From assembly GCA_017165825.1 (NCBI GenBank), contig CM029369.1, forward strand, positions 3,919,985 through 3,983,984: a stretch of 64,000 nucleotides of DNA. The letters are read 5' to 3'. Numbering within the stretch: position 1 is the first letter of the stretch; each line of letters opens with the position of its first letter. Positions 27,401 through 42,400 of the stretch are shown here, in pieces. This stretch comes from Hepsetus odoe. Lineage: Eukaryota; Chordata; Actinopteri; Characiformes; Hepsetidae. A model generated the notes under the pieces. It was given only the letters and a program-made list of their open reading frames with translations. It was not told the origin of the DNA and ran no database searches. Both the position numbers and the translations under genes were made by a program.

Positions 27401-30400
27401 AAAGGCATTCTACAAGTAGCAAATGGGCCACAGTGGCTTCTGCCATTCAGAAGAACATCATGAGGGTGACTAGACTCCATGATGGGACCGAGTACATTTT
27501 CAGAGTATGTGCTGAAAACAAATATGGTGTGGGCGAGTACCTCAAATCTGATCCAGTGGTGGCTAAACATCCATTCAGTAAGTTAATTTTTTTGTATCAA
27601 CAGAAAATATGCTTTCCTTTACCCACACCAAAGAAAGCAAACGGAACATTGTTTCTCAACCAGCTAGCAGCTCCCTATGTATGATTATTATATGAATTAT
27701 TAATTTCTAATAGCAGACTCATACCATTTAAAGCAGTTTATAAAAGAACAAATAAGAATCATAATAATTACAGTAAGCCACAAAATGTTCATAGGGTTTA
27801 AATCCTTTTTCTGTTTTCCAAAGATGCACCAGAGGCACCAGCACCACCACAAGTCTTGAGCATTCGCCATGAGTCTGCCATCGTGTCTTGGTCAGATCCG
27901 AGGGACACAGGAGGCTCTCCTATTACAGGTACATTAATTTCTTCCCTTGGATTTCAAAAGTGATTTTTGTGAACATTTGCAAACTAATGTTCATATGCAA
28001 ACTAATGTTTTCTATTTTGAACTCAGGATACCATGTGGAATTCAAGGACAGGAACAGTTTATTGTGGAAGAGAGCCAGCAAAACACCTCTGAGAGTGAAG
28101 GAGTGCAGAGTGACTGGCTTAGTTGAAGGTCTTGAGTATGAATTCAGAGTGATGGCTATGAATATGGCTGGAATTGGAAAACCAAGCAAACCCACTGAAG
28201 CACTTGTTGCTCTAGATCCAATTGGTAAATCATTGCTTTTTAAATTTGTTGATTGAAAGCTTTTGTTTTATGCGGCATACTGAAGTAAAGAACAAAAATA
28301 TGTATTGTGATTTATCTCAATTTATCAGATCCTCCGGGCAAACCTGATGTGATCAACATCACAAGGAATACAGCAACACTCATTTGGACTGCACCCAAGT
28401 ACGATGGAGGCCACAAGCTGACTGGCTATATGGTTGAGAAACTGGAGCATCCAGGAAAGACCTGGATGAAGGCTAATCATGTTAACATCCAGAGCTGTGG
28501 TTTCACAGTATCAGATTTAAGTGAAGGCTGCACATATAATTTCAGAATCAGGGCAAAGAATGCAGCAGGAGCCATCAGCGCTCCCTCCGAACAAACAGAC
28601 GCTCTTGTTTGCAAAGATGAATATGGTAAGTTTTACACAGAAAGTATGAGTATTTCTTATTCATCTAACAGTCGAAGCTTATCAACCTGAATCATTGCCT
28701 CCTCTTTTTACAGAGCCACCTTCAATTACAATTGATCCTGAAATGAAGGATGGTGTAACAGTCAAGGCTGGAGATACCATTGTGGTTTCCGCTTCAAGCA
28801 TTCTTGGCAAACCCCCACCTACAGCTGTATGGTCGAAGGGAGGAAGAGAATTTAAGACATCAGATGTTATCCAGATTACAAAAACTCCTACAACTTCAAC
28901 TATCTCCATCAAATATGCCAGTAGAAAGAACACTGGAGAGTATACAATTACTGCAAGCAATCCATTTGGTATAAAAGAAGAAAAGGTGAAAGTGAAAGTC
29001 CTTGATGTTCCTGGTCCTCCGGGTCCAATTGAAGCCAGCAGTGTCTCTGCTGAAAAGTGCACGTTGACATGGTTGCCACCAGAGGAAGATGGAGGCTGCA
29101 CTATCAAGTCATACATTCTTGAAAAAAGAGAAACTAGTCGCCTCCTTTGGACAAAGCTTGCCGAAAACATAATGGATTGCCGTTTTGTAGCCAGCAAGTT
29201 GATTAAAGGCAATGAATACATCTTCCGTGTTATGGCTGTGAATCAGTATGGTACTGGTGATGCAACCCAGTCCGGTCCAGTCAAAATGGTAGACAGCTTT
29301 GGTAAGTTTGGGTTTGTGTGTAGGTGTGACCTATTGTACTGTTTTACTGTGAGATATTACTTTTATTTTTTCATGTTTTTCAGGACCCCCTGGGCCACCA
29401 TCAAAGCCTGAAATTGATAACGTTAGTGGTAATGCTGTAACCGTTTCATGGAGGAGGCCTGCTGTTGATGGAGGAAGTGACATTAGAGGATATAGTGTTG
29501 AAAGAAAAGAGCGGAGAGGTATGAGATGGGTAAGAGCATCAAAGAAAACCATCTCTGATCTACGCTGCAAAGTGTCAGGCCTCACTGACGGAGTGGAATA
29601 TGAATTCCGTGTAACTGCGGAGAACAAAGCCGGTTTTGGAGAACCTAGCGAGCCATCAGACCCAGTGTTGACAAAGGATGTCTCATGTGAGTAATTCTTC
29701 CTGATGTCATATCTTTTCAAATACCTGTTTCACTTTAGCACATTTTTTTCAATGCAAATGTTCCTCCTTTGCAGATCCTCCTGGCCCACCATCCAACCCA
29801 AGGATTACTGATACCACCAAAACAACTGCAACATTCAAATGGGGAAGACCCTTCTATGATGGTGGACTTGATGTGACCGGATTCTTTGTTGAATACAAAA
29901 AGGAAGGAGATGATGACTGGATTCAAGCTACAACTTCTCCCTTGAGAATACTTGAGTTTGTCATTTCAAACCTACAAGCAGGAGGTAAATATAATTTCAG
30001 AGTGAGCGCAATTAATTCAGAAGGACGTGGAGAACCTGCTGAAATTGAAAAAGTTGTGGAACTCGTTGACCGTGAAGAGCTCCCTGACTTTGAACTTGAT
30101 GCAGAACTGAGAAGAACACTGGTTGTTCGCGCTCGTGCTTCTATTCGTATATTCGTGCCAATCAAAGGTCGTCCAACTCCAGAAGTTACTTGGGTGAAAG
30201 ATGATGTTCCCCTTAAAGGTCGTGCCCATATTGATACTACTGAGTCATATACTTTAATAGTTGTCCCTGAATGCACGAGATATGATGCTGGTAAATACAT
30301 CTTGATGCTAGAAAACGTTGCTGGAAAGAAGACAGGATTTGTCAATGTCAGAGTTGTGGACACACCGGGACCTCCCATTAACTTGAAGCCCAGAGAAATC

Positions 30401-33400
30401 ACCAAAAACAGTATTACTCTTCAGTGGGAGATTCCAATTATTGATGGTGGATCTAAGATTACAAATTACATCGTTGAGAAGCGTGATGCAACTCGAAAAG
30501 CCTTTACGACAATCACTACGAATTGCCAGAAGTGTTCCCACAAAGTTGCAGACTTAGAAGAGGGCACTGAATATTATTTTAAAGTTTTAGCTGTAAATGA
30601 GCTAGGTATCGGTGAGGCAGCAGAGACATCTGAACCCATCCGAGCTTCTCAAGTTCCATCGGCGCCAGACAACATTATCGTTACTGAAGTGTCAAGGGAC
30701 ACAGCAACTCTTGCATGGACCAAGCCAAAACATGATGGTGGAAGCAGAATCACTGGCTATGTCATTGAGGCTCAGAAGAAGGACTCTGACCAATGGATAC
30801 ATGTGACAACAATAAAGTCTTTGGATTATGTGGCGACAGACCTTGTTGAAAATGCAGAGTACGTATTTCGTGTTTTTGCCGTGAACAGCTCTGGTAGAAG
30901 TGAACCTCGTGAAAGCAGGCCGGCTGTGATTAAGGAACAGACCACACTACCAGGGTTTGATCTCAGAGGCGTCTATCAGAAGTTGGTAGTAGCCAAAGCA
31001 GGTGATAACGTAAAGGTGGAAATCCCTGTTTTGGGTCGTCCAAGACCAACTGTTGTCTGGAAAAAAGAAGACAAGGAGATTAAACAGACACAAAGAATCA
31101 ATATTGATAACACAGCAACCTCTACAATCCTCAATATAAGTGAAATCAAAAGAAAGGATGGAGGACAGTATTCAATGATAGGAAAAAATATTTTGGGAAC
31201 TGTGACAGAGATTATTACTGTGCAAGTACACGATATCCCAGGAGCTCCAACGGGACCAATAAAAATTGACGAAGTGTCTTGTGACTATGTGCTCATATCA
31301 TGGGATGCACCAGAGAATGATGGAGGAGTTCCTATCAATAATTACATCGTTGAAATGAGGGAGACCACTGGCACTTCCTGGGTCGAGCTTGCAGCTACTG
31401 TCATTCGCACAACATTTAAAGCTGCACGTCTTACAACTGGGGTTGAGTATCAATTCCGTGTTAGAGCTCAAAACAGATATGGTGTTGGGCCATACTTAAC
31501 ATCAGAACCCGTTGTTGCTGCTTATCCATTTGAAGTACCAGGCCAACCAGGAATTCCACAAGTCACTGCCTTCACAAAAGATTCCATTACAATCAGTTGG
31601 AATGAACCTTCCTCAGATGGTGGAAGTCCAATTTTGGGATATCACATTGAAAGAAAAGAGAAAAACAGCATCCTCTGGCAACGGATCAGTAAATCTCTCG
31701 TGGTTGGAAACATTTACAAATCATCAGGTCTGATGGATGCTATTGCATATGAATTCCGTGTAATTGCCGAAAACATGGCTGGTATTAGTAAGCCAAGTAA
31801 GCCGTCTGAGATGGCCTATGCACTTGATCCAGTGGACCCACCCAGTCAACCAGTGGCTGTTAATATAACTAGACATGAAGTTACACTTAAGTGGTTGAAG
31901 CCAGAGGGTGATGGTGGTTTCCCAATCACTGGCTACACAGTTGAGAAAAGAGAATTGCCTAATGGTCGCTGGCTGAAAGCCAACTTCAGCAACATTCATG
32001 AGACGAGCTTTACTGTAAGCGGTCTGACAGAAGACGCTTCGTATGAATTCCGTGTCTTTGCAAGAAACTCTGCTGGATCTGTTAGTAAGCCCTCCAAACC
32101 TTCTGAAGTCATTATCTGCAGAGATGATATTGAAGAACCAAAACTTGATGTTGATTCCAGCTATAGTACTACTGTAGTGGTTAAAGCAGGAGATGTTTTC
32201 AAACTAGATGCAAATGCTATAGGTAGACCAATCCCAACCTTGGTCTGGACAAAAGATGGAAAGGAGCTTGAAGATACAGCAAAAATAGAAATCAAAACAG
32301 CAGATTTCTATACTTGTCTGATCAATAAAGACTCCGCTCGAAGAGATGGGGGTGCCTTTACTCTGACTGCTAGCAACCCTGGAGGATTTGCAAAGTTTGT
32401 GTTTAATGTCAAAGTTCTAGACAGGCCTGGGCCTCCAGAAGGACCTCTTCATGTCACAGACATGACAACTGAGAAATGCATTTTGTCTTGGCTGCCGCCA
32501 CTTCAAGATGGAGGAGCCAGGATTGACTATTACATCATTCAGAGACGTGAAACAAGCAGACTTGCTTGGACAAACGTAGCTACAGATTTACAAGTCAACC
32601 GCTATAAGGTTACCAAATTGCTGAAAGGAAATGAATACATTTTCAGAGTTATGGCTGTGAATAAATATGGAGTTGGAGAACCCCTTGAGTCAGAGCCTGC
32701 TGTCGCAACTAACCCATACGTACCCTCTGATCCACCACAAGCTCCTGAAGTAACAACAATTACAAAGGACTCCATGGTCGTGTGCTGGGGACACCCTGAG
32801 AGCAATGGAGGAAGTCCAATAAACACTTACATAATTGAAAGAAGGGATAAAACCGGTCTTAGATGGGTCAAATGCAACAAGAGAACAGTTACTGATCTGC
32901 GTTTCAAAGTTTCTGGACTGACACAAGGCCATGAATATGAATTTAGAGTCCTTGCTGAGAATGCTGCTGGTTTAAGTGCTCCAAGCCCTTCGAGTCCATT
33001 TTATAAGGCATGTGACACAATATTCCAACCTGGACCTCCAGGAAATCCAAGAGTTTTGGACACAACCAAGTCATCTATTACTGTTGCCTGGAATAAGCCA
33101 GTTTACGATGGTGGATCAGACATTACAGGATATATTGTGGAAACTTGCCTGCCAGAAGAAGACGAGTGGACCATTGTCACTCCACATAAGGGTTTTACAG
33201 GAACATCATTTACAATAACAAATCTTATTGAAAACCAAGAATATAAAATAAATATTTCTGCTTTGAACTCTGAGGGCGTTGGAGAGCCTGCATCTGTACC
33301 TGGCTCACCTAAAGCAGAGGACAGGTATCTTGCTCCTGAAATTGAGCTGGATTCAGATCTTCGCAAAATGGTCAACATTAGAGCTTGTGGCACTTTGAGA

Positions 33401-36400
33401 TTATTTGTGCCAATTAAAGGAAGACCTGCACCAGAGGTTAAGTGGTCTAGAGAGAATGGCGAACCTCTTGACAGAGCATCCATTGAGATAACGTCATCAT
33501 TCACATTACTTGTTGTTGAGAACGTTGACAGGTTTGATAGTGGGAAATACATGTTGACTGTGGAGAACAGCTCTGGAAGCAAAACAGCATTTGTGAATGT
33601 CAGGGTGCTTGACACTCCAGGGGCACCTCAAAACCTCATGATTAAAGATATCACAAAAGATTCAGTCTCACTAATTTGGGATCCTCCCATCATTGATGGT
33701 GGCTCAAGAGTCAGACATTACCTTGTAGAAAAACGTGAATCAACAAGAAAAGCTTATTCTATTATAAATGCATCCTGCCCCAAAACAAGCTGGAGAATTG
33801 GAGACCTACAAGAGGGCAGTTTGTATTTCTTCAGAGTTTTGGCTGAAAATGAGTTTGGAGTTGGACTCCCTGTGGAAACTGCTGAACCTGTCAAGATTTC
33901 TGAAAAACCTCTACCTCCTGGCAAAGTGACTCTCAAAGAAGTAACAGGAAGCAGTGTTACTCTGTCTTGGGAGAAGCCAGATCATGATGGAGGAAGCAGG
34001 ATAACAGGATATATTGTGGAAATGCAAGGGAAAGGAAGTGACAAATGGTCTCAGGTCATGACTGTTAAATTAACAGAGGCAGTGATTGCTGGGCTGACTC
34101 AGGGTGAAGAGTACTCGTTCCGTATTTCAGCAATGAATGAAAAAGGAATAAGTGATCCTCGTCCACTCAATGTCCCTGTTGTGGCAAAGGACCTTGTAAT
34201 TACCCCGGCTTTCAAGTTGTTATTCAGTACATTTAGTGTGCTGGCAGGTGATGACCTCAAGATAGACGTTCCTTATGTCGCTCAGCCCAAAGCAGCAGTC
34301 ACATGGTTCAAAGACGGTAATGCTTTGAAAGAGACGACGAGAGTGAATACTGAAGTAACTGATAAACACCTATTCCTTATGATCAAGGAGGCAACACGTG
34401 ACGATGTGGGTACATATGCTATCAAGCTTACAAACCCGACTGGAGAGGCCACAACTGACATTACTGTTGTTGTGCTGGACAAGCCTGGTCCTCCTATTGG
34501 TCCAATTAAAATAGATGAAGTGACAGCAGAGAGTGTCACACTCTCATGGCAACCACCAGAGTATGAAGGCGGCTGTGCAATCAATAATTATATTGTGGAA
34601 AAAAGAGATACATCTACCACGAACTGGCAGATTGTGTCAGCAACAGTAGCTAGAACGACAATTAAAGCAGCGAGACTAAAAACAGGCTCTGAGTATCAGT
34701 TCAGGATTGCAGCTGAAAACCGATATGGAAAGAGCTCATTTCTACTGTCTGAAGCTGTTATTGCACAGTTTCCATTTGAGGTCCCAAGTGCACCAGGAAC
34801 TCCCACTGTCCAGTCCGTTACCAAAGAAAGCATGGTTGTGGTTTGGAACAAGCCTGGCAGTGATGGTGGAAGCAAGATTCTAGGCTACCATCTTGAGAGT
34901 AAAGAAAAGAATAGTCTTCTATGGGTAAAACAAAATAAAACAATCATTCCAGACACAAGATTCAAGATCAGTGGTCTTGAAGAAGGCATCGAATATGAGT
35001 ACAGAGTTTATGCAGAGAATATTGTCGGTCTAAGCAAAGCAAGCAAAGTATCAGAAACACAGGTGGCAAGGGATCCTTGTGACCCTCCAGGTAAACCTGA
35101 AGCAGTGATTGTCACCAGAAACTTTGTGACACTAAGATGGACAGCCCCAGAGTTTGATGGAGGCAGCAGGGTCACTGGCTATGTTGTTGAGAAGAAGGAG
35201 TTGCCTAGTGGGCGCTGGATGAAGGCTAGTTTTGCTAATGTCATTGAAACTGAATTTGTCGTCAGTGGCTTGGTTGAAGACCAACGATATGAATTCCGTG
35301 TCATTGCAAGGAATGCTGCAGGAGTATCCAGTGCTCCATCAGACAGTACAGGTGCAATCACAGCAAAGGATGAAGTTGAGCCACCAGTGATCGATCTGGA
35401 TGCTAAATATTCACAAACCGTCATTGTTAATGCTGGAGAATCATTCAAGATTGATGCTGGAATACTTGGTAAACCTGTTCCATCAGTTCACTGGATAAAG
35501 GCTGGTGAGGAACTTGTGAACACAGCTAGACTTGAGATTAAGAACACCGACTTCACAGCTTCTTTAAGTGTTAAGGAGGCTATTCGCATTGATGGAGGCC
35601 AGTACACACTCCTGTTGAAAAATGTTGGTGGAGAAAAATCAGTAGGTGTCAATGTCAAAGTTCTTGATAGGCCTGGGCCACCAGATGGACCTATTTCAAT
35701 CTATGGGGTTACAAGTGAGAAGTGTTGCATAGCTTGGAAAACACCTTTACATGATGGAGGTGCTGAGGTGTCTCATTACATTGTTGAAAGAAGGGAGACC
35801 AGCCGATTAGTTTGGACTGTTGTGGATTCTAAGGTGCAGACCCTCAATCTGAAGATTACTAAACTTCTCCCTGGAAATGAATACATCTTCAGAGTTATCC
35901 CTGTCAATAAATATGGAATTGGTGAACCTTTGGAATCTGATCCAGTCATTGCTGCAAATCCATTTGTAACACCTGACCCGCCAACTGGTGTTATGGTGTC
36001 CAATATCACAAAGGACTCCATGGTTGTTACATGGGAAAGACCTGTTAATGATGGAGGTAATGCAATTTCAGGATATGTCATTGAAAAGCGGGATAAGGAA
36101 GGTGTTAGATGGACAAGATGCAATAAACGCACGATTAGCGAACTGCGTTTCAGAGTGACAGGTCTTCTTGAAAACCGCAGTTATGAATTCCGTGTCTCTG
36201 CTGAAAATGCAGCTGGAGTTGGCAAACCAAGTGCCCCCACTGTGTACTACAAGGCACTGGATCCAATCTTCAGGCCAGGTCCACCAAACAATCCCAAGGT
36301 TATTGATATCACTAGGTCATCTGTTGTACTACAATGGGGGAAACCTATTTATGATGGTGGATGTGAGATTCAAGGTTATGTGGTCGAGGCCTGTGAGGGC

Positions 36401-39400
36401 ATATCTGATGAATGGACAATGTGCACACCACCCGCTGGAATCTCAGAAACAAGATTTGAAGTTAAAAAACTGCTGGAAAGACATGAATACAAATTCCGAA
36501 TTTGTGCAATAAATAAGGTCGGAGTGGGTGAGAATGCTGATATTAAAGGATCCATAATCATGGAAGATAAACTGGAGGCACCTGATGTTGACCTGGATGC
36601 TGATTTGAGAAAGATGATCAATGTTAGAGCTGGAGGATCCCTTAGACTGTTTGTTCCAATCAGAGGCCGACCTACTCCTGAGGTGAAATGGGGAAAAACT
36701 GAAGGGGAAATCAATGAAACAGCACAAATTGATATCACAAGTAGCTATACCTCACTTGTAATTGAAAACGTCAACAGATTTGACAGTGGAAAATACACTT
36801 TGACTTTGGAAAACTCAAGTGGAACAAAAACCGCTTTTATTAGTGTCAGAGTACTTGACACGCCCGATGCACCAGCAAACTTCCATGTGAAGGAAATAAC
36901 AAAGAATTCAGTTACCTTGACATGGGAACCACCTGTGCTGGATGGTGGAGCCAAGATAAAAAATTACATTGTTGAGAAGCGTGAGAGCACAAGAAAAGTG
37001 TACTCTGCTGTGGCTTCCTGCAACAAAATGACATATAAAATCGAGCAACTCGAGGAAGGACGCAACTACTTCTTCAGAGTTCTTGCTGAAAATGAACATG
37101 GCATCGGGTTACCTGCAAAGACATTAGAACCTCTGAAAATCTCAGAGGTACCGCAACCTCCAGGAAAAATCAGTGTAGTGGATGTTACACGCAAGAGCGT
37201 ATCTTTGTCCTGGGAAAAACCAGAACACGATGGAGGTAGTCGAATCTCACACTATGAAGTTGAAATGCAGGCAAAGGGCATTGAAAAATGGTCGCTGTGT
37301 GCTCAAGTTAAATCACTTGAAACCACTGTTACCAATTTAGCCCAAGGTGAAGAATATAGTTTCAGAGTCATTGCGGTTAATGATAAAGGAAAGAGTGATC
37401 CAAGACCTCTAGCACACTCTGTTATTGCAAAGGATCTTGTAATTGAGCCATCAGTGAGGACAAAGCTTAGTACCTACAGCGTACAAGTTGGCTATGACTT
37501 GAAGATTGAAGCTCGTATCGCTGGTCATCCAAAACCAACCATTACATGGACAAAAGATGGTGCAGCTCTGAAACAAACAACAAGAGTTAATGTTGCAGAC
37601 ACTGCACACCACACAACTCTTACCATTAAAGATGCTACAAGAGATGATGGTGGCATGTATAATATTACAGTGGCCAGTGTCCTTGGACAAAAAGAGGCCA
37701 TAATTGAAGTCATCATACTCGACAAACCTGGACCACCAACAGGTCCGATCAGGATAGATGAAATAAGCGCAGAGAGTATTACGTTGTCATGGGATCCTCC
37801 AACCTATACCGGTGGTTGCCAGATATCAAACTATGTAGTACAAAAGAGAGACACTACAACAACAAACTGGATGGTCGTATCAGCTACAGTAGCAAGGACT
37901 ACACTTAAAGTTGGAAATTTGAAAACAGGAGCTGAATACCAGTTTAGGATCATTGCTGAGAACAGATATGGCAAAAGCTATGCAATAGACTCAGAGCCTG
38001 TTGTTGCTCAATACCCCTACAAAGAGCCAGGCCCCCCTGGAACTCCATTTGTGTCAGCATTCACAAAAGAGTCAATGGCTGTTGAGTGGCATAAGCCAGT
38101 TTCAGATGGTGGCAGTGCTATCCTTGGCTATCATATTGAGAGAAAAGAAAAGAACAGCATACTATGGACAAAGATTAACAAAACACTTGTTCAGGATACA
38201 AGATTTAAAACGTCACCATTAGAGGAAGGTATTGAATATGAGTTCAGGGTCTCGGCTGAAAATATTGTTGGAATTGGCAAATGCAGCAAGGTTTCTGAGG
38301 GTTGTGTAGCACGTGACCCATGTGATCCTCCTGGTGCGCCTGTGCCAGTTATTGTGACTAGACACTCAGTGATGCTCAGATGGACACCCCCAGAATATGA
38401 TGGAGGCAGCCTCATCACTGGATATGTTGTGGAGAAGCGAGACCTCCCGGAAGGCCGTTGGATGAAGGCAAGCTTTGCAAACATCATTGAAACTGAATTT
38501 ATAGTGACGGGTCTTACAGAAGACTCCAAATATGACTTCAGAGTCATTGCCAGAAATGGTGCTGGGTCCGTCAGCAAACCTTCTCAGTGCACTGGGCCAG
38601 TGACAGCTAAGGATGAAGTTCAGCCACCAGCCTTTGAGACTGACTCAAAGTACAGCCAAGTCATAACTGTAAATGCTGGAGAAACATTCACACTGGAGGC
38701 TTCTGTGATGGGAAAGCCTGTTCCTACAATGCAGTGGTTCAAGGGTGATGTGGAAGTTGAAAATTCAGCAAGAGCTGAGACCAAGAATACCGATTTCAAA
38801 GCAGTTTTGGTTGTCAAAGATGCCATTAGAATTGATGGAGGACAATACACGTTGCACCTTACCAATGTTGGTGGTACTAAATCTGTGCCCTTCAATGTAA
38901 AGGTACTTGACAGACCTGGGCCTCCAGATGGACCTTTAACAGTTTCTAATGTTACAAGTGAGAAGTGTTCATTATCATGGCTTCCTCCCAGACACGACGG
39001 TGGTAGTAGTATTTCTCACTACATCATTCAGAAGAGAGAAACAAGTCGTCTTGCTTGGACTGTAGTGTCTAGTGATTGTGGAGCAACTATGTTCAAGGTC
39101 ACTAAACTTCTTAAAGGAAATGAATACATCTTCCGCGTTATGGCTGTCAACAAGTATGGTGTTGGGGAACCTTTGGAATCGTTGCCAGTAATTATGAGAA
39201 ATCCATTTGTTCCACCTGGAGCTCCTCGAGAACTGGAAATAACAAACATTTCAAGGGATTCCATGACTGTGTGCTGGAATCGCCCTGAGACCGATGGTGG
39301 AAGTGAAATAGTTGGTTACATTGTTGAGAAGAGAGACAGAGCTGGAGTCCGGTGGACAAAATGTAACAAACGTAGGATCACAGACCTTCGATTCAGAGTT

Positions 39401-42400
39401 ACTGGTCTCACAGAGGATCATGAATATGAATTCAGATTGTCTGCAGAAAATGCTGCTGGAGTTGGACAACCAAGTCCAGCAACTGTGTATTACAAGGCAT
39501 GTGACCCAACATTTAAACCTGGGCCACCAGCTAATGCACACGTTGTTGACACCACAAAGAACTCAGTGACTCTCGAATGGAGTAGACCTATTTATGATGG
39601 TGGACTTGACATCCAGGGCTATGTTGTTGAGATCTGCAAAGCTGACGAAGAGGAATGGCTAACATGTACACCACCTACTGGGTTGAATGACACTAAGTTC
39701 ACAATAACCAAACTTGTTGAACACCAAGAGTATAAAGTTCAAATATGTGCACTGAACAAACTGGGTGTTGGAGAGCCGGTATCTATCCCAGGCACAGTGA
39801 AGCCAGTTGATAAAATGGATCCTCCAGAAATTGAACTTGATTCTGAGTTAAGAAAGGGCGTTGTGGTCCGCGCTGGAGGATCTTTGAGAATCAATGTACC
39901 CTTCAAGGGCCGTCCCGCTCCAGAAGTAAGTTGGACTAAGGATGATGGCGACCTACCAATTAAAGCCCAAATTGAAAAGGGGATGAATTATACCCAGCTT
40001 TCGGTTGACATTTGTGACAGAAATGATGCTGGAAAATATATACTCACTCTGGAGAACAGCGGTGGCACCAAATCAGCATTCGTATCAGTGAAAGTGCTAG
40101 ATACACCAGGTGCTCCAGTAAGCCTGATTGTGAAAGATATCACAAGGAACTATGTCACTCTTGTTTGGGAACCTCCACTTCTTGATGGTGGCGCAAAGAT
40201 CAAGAATTATATTGTGGACAAGCGGAAATCAACTCAACCCGCTTTCTCTAATATTACCGCAAAATGCACCAAGACTAGTTTACGTGTGGGCGATCTCACT
40301 GAAGGTGGCATTTATTACTTCAGAGTCATGGCGGAAAATGAGTTTGGAGTTGGGTTGCCTATAGAAACTGAAGACTCTATCAAGGCAGCAGATCCTCCTC
40401 TATCTGTGGGAAAGGTCACGTTGACTGATGTGACTAAAAGCAGTGCTTCACTGTCCTGGGAGAAGCCAGATCATGATGGGGGAAGTAGGATTCTTGGATA
40501 TTATATTGAAATGCAGCCCAAAGGATCAGAGGATTGGGTAGTAGCAACAACGAGCAAAACATGTGAGGGTACAGTTACAGGACTTAGTAGTGGCCAAGAG
40601 TATCTATTTAGGGTTTCATCCTACAATGACAAGGGTAAAAGTGATCCAAGGCCTTTAGCTACTCCAGTCATAGCCAAAGATATTACAATTGAACCAACCT
40701 TCAAAATGACCTTCAGCACTTACAGCGTCCAATGTGGCAAAGACCTCAAAGTTGAAATTCCGGTAAAGGGTCGTCCAACACCAAAGGTCACATGGACTAA
40801 AGATGGTCAAGCACTGAAAGAAACAACTAGACTTAATGTCTCAAGCACTGCTGCAGCCACAGTCCTTAGCATCAAAGATGCCAACAGAGAGGATTCAGGC
40901 AAATATACAGTAACAGGTGTAAATAGTATTGGCACAACTTCAGAGGAAATTGCCATAATTATCCTAGACAAACCAGGTCCTCCAGTTGGACCAGTTAAAA
41001 TTGAGGAAGTGAGTGCAAACTACGTTGTAATTTCCTGGGAACCACCTGTGTACACTGGAGGTTGCCAAATAAACAATTACATTGTGGAAAAACGTGACAC
41101 CACTACCACAGCCTGGCAGATTGTTTCAGCAACCATTGCACGTACAACGATAAAAATCTCTAAGCTGAAAACTGGTTTAGAATATCAGTTTAGAGTATTT
41201 GCTGAAAACAGGTATGGAAAGAGCACATCATTAGACTCCACGCCGGTCGTCGTCAGTTATCCATTCACTGAACCTGCAGCACCTGGCATGCCATTTGTGT
41301 CCTCTGTAACAAAGGATCATATGACTATTGAATGGAAGCCACCCAGCAATAACGGTGGCAGTCCTGTTCTTGGATATCATATCGAGAGGAAGGAGAAAAA
41401 CAGCATTTTGTGGACAAAACTTAACAAGCTCCTGATTACTGACACTCGAATTAGAACAAATGGTCTGGAAGAAGGCATTGAGTATGAATATAGAGTGTTT
41501 GCGGAAAATATTGCAGGAATAAGTCCATCTAGCAAAGTTTCAGAAAGCGTTGTTGCACGTGATCCATGTGACTCCCCTGGAACTCCTGAAGCTATTGTTA
41601 TCACAAGGAGCCTTGTTACCATTCAGTGGGCAAAGCCACAATACGATGGAGGCAGTCCAGTAACGGGTTATATTGTTGAGAGGAAGAAGCTGCCCGAAGG
41701 CCGCTGGATGAAGGCCAGTTTCACAAATGTAATCGACACTCAGTTTACGATTTCAGAATTAACCGAAGGAGAAAGGTATGAATTCAGAGTAATTGCAAGA
41801 AATGCTGCTGGTGTTCTAAGCGAACCATCTGAAAGCACTGGGCCAATCACTGCACAAGATGAGATCGAAGCTCCTTCCATCTCTATGGAGTCAAAATTCA
41901 AAGATGTCGTTGTTGTGAATGCTGGTGATACATTTACCATTGATGCGGATATTGCTGGCAAACCACTCCCTGATATAACGTGGCTAAAAGATGGCAAAGA
42001 AATTGACAGTGCTACTCAAAGAATGGAAATTAAATCCACTATTACACGCACTGTCTTAATTGTTAAAGACTGCATAAGAGTTGATGGAGGACATTTTGTC
42101 CTGAGCCTCAGCAATGTGGGTGGAACAAAATTAGTGCCTGTAAATGTCAAAGTTCTGGATAGGCCTGGCCCACCAGAAGGGCCTCTAAAGGTAACTGGTG
42201 TCAAAGCAGAGAAATGTTATTTACACTGGAATCATCCAACACATGATGGCGGAGCTAGTATTTCTCATTATATCATTGAAAGGAGGGAAACCAGCAGACT
42301 GTCTTGGACTACTGTTGAACCCAAAATTCAAGCTATAAGTTACAAAGTCACTAAACTCCTGCCAGGCAATGAGTACATCTTTAGAGTCATGGCAGTGAAC

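Larger units (their letters stand above)
25798..30076 (+). repeat. ttn: C-zone super-repeat 2 (A54-A64)
   Basis: Eleven domains in standard order. Two Ig+Fn3 pairs are fused on single exons, one Fn3 (A59) is split, and the last Fn3 (A64) is the first domain of the giant exon. Confidence 0.9.

Noticed and set aside
33103..33615. Long minus-strand open frames opposite the giant exon (also near 45931-46527 and 30000-30400)
   Set aside because: They overlap conserved titin coding sequence and reflect its codon pattern. They have no domain content and end at arbitrary points.
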